The notes under the pieces were generated by a model. That model made no database searches. It saw only the letters and a program-made list of their open reading frames with translations, and was not told the DNA's origin. 64,000 nucleotides of DNA from Actinocatenispora rupis (lineage in GTDB: Bacteria; Actinomycetota; Actinomycetes; Mycobacteriales; Micromonosporaceae): contig NZ_BOMB01000001.1 in NCBI RefSeq assembly GCF_016861975.1, positions 496,001 to 560,000 of the forward strand. The letters run 5' to 3'. This document shows positions 58,231 to 64,000 of this stretch, piece by piece. A program made the translations under genes and the position numbers. Positions within the stretch are counted from its first letter, which is position 1. Every line of letters starts with the position of its first letter.

Positions 58231-60402
58231 ATGCACGCGTTCCTCGACCGGCTGGGGCGCCTGGCGTTCCGGCGGCACTGGGTGGTCGCCGCGGTCTGGC
58301 TGCTGATTCTCGTCGGCGTACTGCTGCTGCGGGCGACGGTCGGCGGCGACTACGTCACGGACTACACCGTTCCGGGCAGCGAGTCCTCGACCGCCTCGGA
58401 CACGCTGTCGAAGGACTTCCCGCAGCAGAGCGGTACCGCCGGGCAGATCGTCTTCCACGCGCACGGCGGTACGGTCGCCGCGCAGCAGACGGCGGTGAAC
58501 ACGGCGGTGGCCAACGTCGGCAAGCTGCCGCACGTGATCCACACCGTCGGGCCGTTCGCCGCGCCGCACTCGCCGCAGGTGAGCCACGACGGCACCACCG
58601 CGTACGCGACGATGGCGTTCGACGTGGTGCCCGCGTCGCTGGACAGCTCGTACCTGGACCGGATGGACACGGCGGTGAAGCCGGCCCGGGACGCCGGGTT
58701 GCAGGTGGAGTACGGCGGTGGTGCCGGGCAGGTCGGCCAGCAGACCAACGACCTGCGCTCGGAACTGATCGGCCTGACGTGCGCGCTGCTGTTGCTGCTG
58801 CTGATGTTCGGCGCGCTCTTCGCGGCGGCGATCCCGTTGCTGTCGGCGGTGTTCAGCGTCGGGGCCGGCCTGTCGCTGGTGGGGCTGTTCGCGGCGCTCA
58901 CGACGGTGCCGTCCGCGGCGCCGACGGTGGCGACCCTGCTCGGGTTGGGCGTGGCGATCGACTACGGCCTGTTCCTCGTGGCCCGCTACCGGGAGCAGCG
59001 CGACGCGGGCGGCGCTCCGGTCGAGTCGGCCGGGCGCGCCACCGCGACGTCCGGCGCGGCGATCGTGGTGGCCGGCGGCACCGTCGTCATCGCCATCCTC
59101 GGCCTGTACGTGTCCGGCGTTCCGTTCGTGTCGGCGCTCGGGGCGGCGTCCGCGATCGTGGTGGCGGTGACCGTACTCGCGGCGCTGAGCCTGATCCCGG
59201 CGTTGCTCGGCGTCGCCGGCAAGTGGGTACTCCCGCGCAGGCGCCGTACCGGCACGGCACCGCCGGTCGACCACGAGAACAGCCTGTTCGCCCGGTGGGG
59301 GCGGCGGGTCAGCGCGCGGCCGTGGCCGTGGGCGATCGGCAGCGTCGTCGTCCTCCTCGTACTCGCGGTGCCGCTGTCGTCGCTCCGGCTCGGCCAGCTC
59401 GACGCCAGCAGCAACCCGACCACCGACTCCAGCCGCCGGGCGTACGACCTGATGGCGTCGGCGTTCGGGCCGGGCATCAACGGTCCGCTGGTCGTCGTGG
59501 CGGGGCTGTCGTCGCCGAACGACAAGTCGACGCTGAGCCAGTTGCAGTCGACGCTGTCGCACACCTCGGACGTGGCGTCGGCGTCCGCGCCGGTCGTCAA
59601 CCAGTCCGGCACCACCGGCATCATCACGGTGATCCCGAAGAGCGCGCCGCAGGACGCGGCCACCACCGACCTGGTGGACCGGATCCGTACCGACGTGTTG
59701 CCGTCGTCGCACCTGTCGGCGAAGCTGACCGGCACCACCGCCGGCTACGTCGACTTCACCGAACGGGTGTCGCAGCGGTTGCCCTGGCTCATCGGCGCGG
59801 TCGTACTCCTGGCGTTCCTGCTGCTGACCGTGGCGTTCCGGTCGGTACTGATCGCGGCGAAGGCGGCGGTGCTGAACATCCTGTCGGTGGCCGCGTCGTA
59901 CGGCGTGATCGTGGCGGTGTTCGGGTGGCAGTGGGGGTCGAGCGTGGTCGGGATCCACGAGTCGCTGCCGGTGCCGGCGTTCGTACCGATGCTGATGTTC
60001 GCGATCGTGTTCGGCCTGTCCATGGACTACGAGGTGTTCCTGCTGTCCCGCATCCACGAGGCGTACCTGCGGACCCGGGACGCGCACCGCGCCGTGGCGA
60101 TCGGCATCGGCGGCACCGCGCGGGTGATCAGTACGGCCGCGGCCATCATGGTCGTGGTGTTCCTGAGCTTCGTGCTCGACCCGGACCCGACGATCAAGAT
60201 GCTCGCGGTCGGGATGGCCGCCGCCGTGTTCATCGACGCGACCGTGGTCCGGCTGATGCTCGTACCGGCGGTCATGACGCTGTTCGGGGACCGCGCCTGG
60301 CGGCTGCCGCGGTGGCTGGACTGCATCGTCCCGCACGTCGAACTGGAGGAGACGGGTCCGCCGCCGGAGCCGGTGGCCGGCCCGCCCGCCGCGCGTCACT
60401 GA
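58231..60402 (+). CDS. MMPL/RND-family transporter
   Basis: 723-residue membrane protein with the MMPL layout: TM1, a large extracellular loop, five helices, a cytoplasmic stretch, then the same again. The two RND-type motifs are GLGVAIDYGLFLVARYRE and GLSMDYEVFLLSRIHE, whose Asp-Tyr pairs form the proton relay. Such proteins export lipids or lipophilic compounds in actinobacteria. ATG 58231 follows GGGGGCGG. No adjacent regulator or biosynthetic gene shows what is exported. Confidence 0.92.
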   Translation: MHAFLDRLGRLAFRRHWVVAAVWLLILVGVLLLRATVGGDYVTDYTVPGSESSTASDTLSKDFPQQSGTAGQIVFHAHGGTVAAQQTAVNTAVANVGKLPHVIHTVGPFAAPHSPQVSHDGTTAYATMAFDVVPASLDSSYLDRMDTAVKPARDAGLQVEYGGGAGQVGQQTNDLRSELIGLTCALLLLLLMFGALFAAAIPLLSAVFSVGAGLSLVGLFAALTTVPSAAPTVATLLGLGVAIDYGLFLVARYREQRDAGGAPVESAGRATATSGAAIVVAGGTVVIAILGLYVSGVPFVSALGAASAIVVAVTVLAALSLIPALLGVAGKWVLPRRRRTGTAPPVDHENSLFARWGRRVSARPWPWAIGSVVVLLVLAVPLSSLRLGQLDASSNPTTDSSRRAYDLMASAFGPGINGPLVVVAGLSSPNDKSTLSQLQSTLSHTSDVASASAPVVNQSGTTGIITVIPKSAPQDAATTDLVDRIRTDVLPSSHLSAKLTGTTAGYVDFTERVSQRLPWLIGAVVLLAFLLLTVAFRSVLIAAKAAVLNILSVAASYGVIVAVFGWQWGSSVVGIHESLPVPAFVPMLMFAIVFGLSMDYEVFLLSRIHEAYLRTRDAHRAVAIGIGGTARVISTAAAIMVVVFLSFVLDPDPTIKMLAVGMAAAVFIDATVVRLMLVPAVMTLFGDRAWRLPRWLDCIVPHVELEETGPPPEPVAGPPAARH

Positions 60403-60473
60403 CCGCCCGGCCCGGCGCCGCCGGCGGCGTTCCCGCTGGTACGGTGGCGCCGCGATCGGCCGGGGAGGCGCGG

Positions 60474-60989
60474 ATGTCCACTGTGGACAAGAAGGTCACC
60501 TGGGGGCTGCTGGCCGCCTGGGCACTGCACGACCTGGAGGAGCTCGTCACGATGGCCGCCTGGACCCGCCGTGCCGTGCCCCGCCTGCGCGAGCGGTACC
60601 CGCGGATACCGGCGCGGTTGCTCGACGGCCTGCGTACGACCGGGCCCGAGGCGGCGGTATCGATCGGCCTGATGGGTGCGGTCGTCGCGCTCGCCGCGTA
60701 CCGGGGCGACCGTACGGGTGGCCGTTCCGTGCTGTACCAGGCGGTGCTGGTCGCGTTCGGCGCGCACGTGGCGACGCACGCCGGCAGCGCGCTGGCGTAC
60801 CGGGGGTACACGCCGGGGGTGCTGACCGCGCCGACCGTGGCGGCACCGTTCACGGCGTGGGCGTGCTGGCAGCTGCGCAAGGCGGGCGTACCGCTGGACC
60901 GGCGGGCGCTGCGGCTCGCCATGCCGGTACTGGGCGCGGTCACGGCCGGTGTGCACGTCGCCGCCCGCGGAGCCCTGCGCCGCCGCTAG
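60474..60989 (+). CDS. HXXEE-domain membrane protein
   Basis: 171 residues with four or five hydrophobic segments and the family-defining motif in WALHDLEELVTMAAW, plus a second His group in GAHVATHAGSALAYRG. HXXEE (PF13787) proteins have no settled function. GGGGAGG precedes ATG 60474. Its TAG stop is part of the -10-like element for the next gene. Confidence 0.8.
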   Translation: MSTVDKKVTWGLLAAWALHDLEELVTMAAWTRRAVPRLRERYPRIPARLLDGLRTTGPEAAVSIGLMGAVVALAAYRGDRTGGRSVLYQAVLVAFGAHVATHAGSALAYRGYTPGVLTAPTVAAPFTAWACWQLRKAGVPLDRRALRLAMPVLGAVTAGVHVAARGALRRR

Positions 60990-60992
60990 GCT
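60987..60992 (+). promoter_or_regulatory. -10 element for a leaderless fchA-like mRNA
   Basis: TAGGCT (TANNNT) includes the HXXEE gene stop codon and ends 7 bases before ATG 61000, which lacks a Shine-Dalgarno sequence. Confidence 0.55.
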
Positions 60993-60999
60993 CGCGGGC

Positions 61000-61602
61000 A
61001 TGCAGGGGGTCGACGACTGGTTGGCGGAACTCGGGTCGGCGGCGCCGACGCCGGGCGGGGGAGCGGCGGCGGCGATGACCGCGGCCATTGCGGCGGGCCT
61101 GGTGGAGATGGTGGCGAACCTGACCACCGGCCGCCCCCGGTACGCGCAGTACGAGGCGGACACGGCGCGGATCCTCGCCCGCGCCGCCGCGCTGCGTACC
61201 GAGGCGGTGGGGTTGGCGGAGGCGGACGCCGCGGCGTTCGGCGGGGTGATGGCGGCGTACCGGTTGCCGCGGGAGGATCCGGGCCGGGCCGAGGCGGTCC
61301 GGGTCGCGACGATCGCCGCGGCCGAACCGCCGCTGCGGATCGCCGCGGTCGCCAACGAGGTGGCCGGGCTGGCCGCCGAACTGCCCGGCCGCTCCAACCG
61401 CACCGTCCTGTCCGACGTCGCGGTGGCGGCGAGTACGGCGGCGGCGGCGATCGAGTCGGCCGCGATCAACGTCGAGATCAACCTCGCCGGGCTGCCCGAG
61501 GCGGACCGGGCGCCGCTGGCCGAGCGGCTGACGGCGGCCACGACGCGGCTCGCCCCGGCCCGCGACCTCGCCGCCCACCTGCGCGCGGAGCTGGCCGGAT
61601 GA
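61000..61602 (+). CDS. fchA: Methenyl-tetrahydrofolate cyclohydrolase (FTCD cyclodeaminase-domain protein)
   Basis: 200-residue all-helical protein of the cyclodeaminase/cyclohydrolase family (FchA), interconverting 5,10-methenyl-THF and 10-formyl-THF. The N-terminal DDWLAELGSAAPTPGGGAAA contains the TPGGG folate-site motif, followed by VEMVANLTTGRP and the helical core ANEVAGLAAEL. Its stop overlaps the folD-like start as ATGA. Coupling to a FolD that lacks its cyclohydrolase lysine suggests that FchA supplies that step. Confidence 0.87.
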   Translation: MQGVDDWLAELGSAAPTPGGGAAAAMTAAIAAGLVEMVANLTTGRPRYAQYEADTARILARAAALRTEAVGLAEADAAAFGGVMAAYRLPREDPGRAEAVRVATIAAAEPPLRIAAVANEVAGLAAELPGRSNRTVLSDVAVAASTAAAAIESAAINVEINLAGLPEADRAPLAERLTAATTRLAPARDLAAHLRAELAG

Positions 61603-62426
61603 CCGCCCGGACGATCGACGGGCGCGCCATCGCCGCCGCCCTCCGCGCCGAGCTGGCCGACCGCGTCGCCGCCGCCCCGGTACGGCCGTGCCTCGCGGTG
61701 GTCGTGCCCACCGACGACGAGGGCACCGCCTGGTACGTGCGGCAGCTGCGCCGCACCGCCGAGCGGCTCGGTGTCGAGTGCCGCGTGATCGGCCCGCCCG
61801 TACCGGCGGAGCGGCTGGTGGCGGAGCTGACCGCGCTGTCGGCCGACCCGGGCGTACACGGGGTGCTGTGTCAGACGCCGCTGCCGGCCGGGCTGACCCC
61901 GGTCGAGGTCGGGCTGGCGATCGACGTGGCCAAGGACGTCGACGGCGCGAACCCGCTGTCCGCCGGGCTGCTCGCCGCCGGCGCCCCCGCGTACGCGCCG
62001 GCCACGGCGGCCGCGGTACTGGCGATCCTGCGCGCCGAGGCCGTACCGCTGGCCGGGCGGCACGCGGTCGTGGTGGGCCGGTCCACCGTGGTCGGCAGGC
62101 CGGCCGCGACGCTGCTGCTGGCCCAGCAGGCCACGGTGACCGTGTGCCACTCGCGTACGGCGGACCTCGCGGAGCACACCCGGCGCGCCGACGTACTGGT
62201 CGCCGCGGTCGGCCGGGCCGGGCTGATCGGCGCCGCCCACGTGGCGCCCGGCGCGGTCGTCGTCGACGTCGGGACGAACCCGACCGCGGACGGCGGTCTC
62301 GTCGGCGACGTGCGTACCGAGGAGGTGGCGGAGGTGGCGGCCGCGATCACCCCCGTACCGGGTGGCGTCGGGCCGGTCACCACCGCCGTCCTGCTGTCCC
62401 AGGTGGTCGCCGCGGCGACGGCGTGA
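61599..62426 (+). CDS. folD: FolD-like methylene-THF dehydrogenase lacking the cyclohydrolase lysine
   Basis: 275-residue FolD homologue. Folate-side motifs are partly kept: Tyr46, Gln in VLCQTPLPAGL and KDVDGANPLSAG. The NADP site VVVGRSTVVGRPAATLL and C-terminal VPGGVGPVTTAVL are typical. In the YxxxK motif that gives cyclohydrolase activity, the sequence is WYVRQLRRTAERLG: Tyr46 is present but the Lys position is Leu50. Dehydrogenase activity is plausible and cyclohydrolase activity unlikely. The ATG overlaps the fchA stop, so the pair probably replaces one bifunctional FolD or forms a specialised C1 branch. Confidence 0.88.
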   Translation: MTARTIDGRAIAAALRAELADRVAAAPVRPCLAVVVPTDDEGTAWYVRQLRRTAERLGVECRVIGPPVPAERLVAELTALSADPGVHGVLCQTPLPAGLTPVEVGLAIDVAKDVDGANPLSAGLLAAGAPAYAPATAAAVLAILRAEAVPLAGRHAVVVGRSTVVGRPAATLLLAQQATVTVCHSRTADLAEHTRRADVLVAAVGRAGLIGAAHVAPGAVVVDVGTNPTADGGLVGDVRTEEVAEVAAAITPVPGGVGPVTTAVLLSQVVAAATA

Positions 62427-62474
62427 CGTTCGTCCGGTGGCGCGAACACCACCGGCTCGGTAAGGATCTGGGGC

Positions 62475-63410
62475 ATGGCCGCACCCCGTACCCGTGACCT
62501 GACCTGGCTGGTGGCGCTGTCCTCGGCGCTGTGGGGCAGCGACGCGCTGCTGCGCAAACCGCTGACCACGCAGCTGCCGACGCCGCTGATCGTGGTGGTG
62601 GAGCACGCGGTGTGCGTGGTGGTGCTGAGCCCGTTCCTGCCCCGCGCGTGGCGCGGCTTCCGTGGGCTGACCGGCCGGCAGCGGTGGGCGATGGTCGGGG
62701 TCGGTGCGGGCGCGTCGGCGCTGGCCACCACCCTGTTCACGCTGGCGTTCACCCGCGGCGACGCCATCACCCCCCTGGTACTCCAGAAGCTCCAGCCGCT
62801 GATCGCGATCGGGCTGGCCGCGCTGCTGCTCGGCGAGCGGCTGCACCGGCGGTACCTGCTGTTCGTGGTGCCGGCGCTGGCCGGTGCGTGGCTGCTGACG
62901 TTCCCCGACCCGCTGCACGTGTCGCTCGCCAGCGCCGAGGCCGCCCTGCTCGCCGTCGGCGCCGCCGTACTGTGGGCCGCCGGCACCGTCCTCGGCCGGT
63001 ACGTCGCGGCCGACCTCGACCCGACCACCGTCACCGTCCTGCGGTACGCGATCGGCCTGCCCACCGCGGTCGTCATCGCGCTCGCCACCGGTACCTCGTG
63101 GCGGATCGCGGCCGGTGACGTGCCGTCGCTGCTGGGCCTGGCGCTGATCCCGGGTCTGCTCGCCCTCCTGCTCTACTACCGCGGCCTGCGGCGTACGGCG
63201 GCGGCGCGGGCGACGCTGGCGGAGCTGGCGTTCCCGACGACGGCGGCGCTCGTCGGCGTGTTCGTCCTGGGGGACCGGTTCGCGCCGAGCCAGTGGCTGG
63301 GGGTGCTGCTCGTCGTCCTGGCGGTGACCGCACTGGGCGTGCACGAGCGTACGGCGCCGGCCCCGGCGGTGGCGGGCACTCGCCTGCTCACCGGGGACGT
63401 ATCCGGGTGA
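62475..63410 (+). CDS. EamA/DMT-superfamily transporter
   Basis: 311 residues with ten predicted helices arranged as two EamA repeats (repeat 1 starts LTWLVALSSALWGSDALL; repeat 2 contains LLAVGAAVLWAAGTVLGRYV). The C-terminal LAELAFPTTAALVGVFVLGD is typical. It probably exports amino acids or small metabolites; the substrate is unknown. AAGGA lies 9 bases before ATG 62475. It may be transcribed with the folate pair 48 bases upstream. Confidence 0.88.
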   Translation: MAAPRTRDLTWLVALSSALWGSDALLRKPLTTQLPTPLIVVVEHAVCVVVLSPFLPRAWRGFRGLTGRQRWAMVGVGAGASALATTLFTLAFTRGDAITPLVLQKLQPLIAIGLAALLLGERLHRRYLLFVVPALAGAWLLTFPDPLHVSLASAEAALLAVGAAVLWAAGTVLGRYVAADLDPTTVTVLRYAIGLPTAVVIALATGTSWRIAAGDVPSLLGLALIPGLLALLLYYRGLRRTAAARATLAELAFPTTAALVGVFVLGDRFAPSQWLGVLLVVLAVTALGVHERTAPAPAVAGTRLLTGDVSG

Positions 63411-63495
63411 TCCCTGAGACCCGCGCCGGACGTCCAGGGAAAACTCAGGTGCGCGGCCGATTGCCGGTCGGTCCGCCGCCCGCCAGCATGAATTC

Positions 63496-64000
63496 ATGCC
63501 ACCGAACGCAGCCGTGCCCGGCCGGGCCGGTGACTCCGAACGGGACGCCACGGTCGAGCAGTTACGGGGTGCGGTCGGGTCCGGCCGCCTCGACCTGGAC
63601 GAGTTCGACGCGCGGGCGGCCAGGGCGTACCGGGCGGAGACCGTCACGGAACTGGCCGAGCTGACCGCCGACCTGGCGCCGCCGCATCAGCGGCCGGTCA
63701 CGGCCGGTCCGGTCATCGCCCGGTTCGGGTCGATCGAGGTCACCGCGACGACGGTGCGCGCCCCGTCCGGCGTGTTCCCGCTGCACGGGTCCGTGTGGCG
63801 CTGCTTCGACTACTGGCGTACCGAGCGGGTCACCCCGACATGGGCGATCGCCGCCGCCGTGCTCGGTTTCCTCGTCGTACCGTTCGTCAGCCTGTTGTTC
63901 CTGCTCGTCAAGGAGCACCGCACGGTTGGCGTACTCCAGGTGTGCGCGTGGGACGGCACGCACCAGCACGTCGTCGACCTGCCGGTCGGCAACCCGGTGC
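63496..64000 (+). CDS. DUF1707 domain membrane protein, C-terminus beyond window
   Basis: 168 residues are visible and the frame is still open at the window end. The N-terminal DUF1707 domain reads DSERDATVEQLRGAVGSGRL, then DLDEFDARAARAYRAETV and ELAELTADL, a common actinobacterial small-domain pattern. A hydrophobic segment follows at about residues 119-141 (AIAAAVLGFLVVPFVSLLFL). ATG 63496 is chosen because the domain starts about 12 residues later; the ATG at 63488 is in another frame. Function is unknown. Confidence 0.82.
   Translation, partial: MPPNAAVPGRAGDSERDATVEQLRGAVGSGRLDLDEFDARAARAYRAETVTELAELTADLAPPHQRPVTAGPVIARFGSIEVTATTVRAPSGVFPLHGSVWRCFDYWRTERVTPTWAIAAAVLGFLVVPFVSLLFLLVKEHRTVGVLQVCAWDGTHQHVVDLPVGNPV

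Noticed and set aside
60411-60440. GC-only palindrome CGCCGCCGGCGGCG after the MMPL gene
   Set aside because: It is a simple GGC/GCC run without a loop, expected by chance at this base composition.
63411-63440. TCCCTG/CAGGGA hairpin after the EamA gene
   Set aside because: Only six base pairs with an 18-base loop; a terminator cannot be supported.
1-64000. rRNA, tRNA, CRISPR array, integrase or transposase genes
   Set aside because: I found no tRNA-like cloverleaf with a recognisable T-arm, no regularly spaced identical repeats with unique spacers and no transposase or integrase motifs. A covariance-model scan was not possible.

Overview
The window is very GC-rich DNA with dense genes, GTG starts and many 4-base ATGA/GTGA stop-start overlaps. 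The gene content is actinobacterial: a DUF574 SAM-dependent methyltransferase, a polyphosphate glucokinase, isocitrate lyase next to a RamB-type regulator, Tat-dependent lipoproteins, a DUF1707 protein and MMPL transport. A filamentous actinomycete, perhaps of the Micromonosporaceae, is the best guess; that is inference from gene content, not a database match. No rRNA, tRNA, CRISPR array, transposase or phage gene was seen. The tetranucleotide GTAC is strikingly common.

Layout. 1-4507 (minus): a cut-off zinc alcohol dehydrogenase coupled to a 2-hydroxyacid dehydrogenase, then a DUF574 methyltransferase coupled to a PAS-GGDEF-EAL protein whose EAL half lacks key residues. 4819-6529: an RNA methyltransferase and a spermidine-synthase-like protein, divergent. 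6577-9839 (minus): a LacI-GH16-GH64 beta-1,3-glucan operon with a clear promoter and operator. 10086-12119: a two-component system. 12246-15626: a D-glucarate operon (glucarate dehydratase, KdgD-like dehydratase and a conserved protein of unknown function) behind a consensus promoter and a perfect 20-bp palindrome. 15710-21522: a secreted unknown, EfeO and EfeB without EfeU, and a secreted phosphoesterase. 21586-29926: DUF3307, an SDR, ppgK, aceA, a ramB-like gene, a ketopantoate-reductase homologue without its catalytic lysine, and a secreted 5'-nucleotidase.

30475-41783 is a divergent locus for an unidentified sugar or glycoside. The left arm has an FAD oxidoreductase, a GH36-like hydrolase and a complete ABC importer. 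The right arm has a phosphotriesterase-fold hydrolase, a SIS protein, an FGGY kinase, an SDR and a GntR regulator.

41856-44953 holds an NlpC/P60 hydrolase, an SDR and a ROK sugar kinase. 44988-56679 looks like a system for a sulfated mannoside: a LacI regulator with TAAACCGGTTTA-type sites, two tandem paralogous solute-binding lipoproteins, two permeases without an ATPase, two cytoplasmic formylglycine-type sulfatases and a GH38 alpha-mannosidase. Between the two permease genes a 77-bp tandem repeat forms a chain of three micro-ORFs, each with its own Shine-Dalgarno sequence and each overlapping the next by ATGA. This chain is the most unusual structure in the window.

56794-64000: an MFS transporter, an MMPL transporter, an HXXEE protein, a folate pair (FchA-like cyclohydrolase plus a FolD that has lost the cyclohydrolase lysine), an EamA transporter, and a DUF1707 protein cut by the window end.
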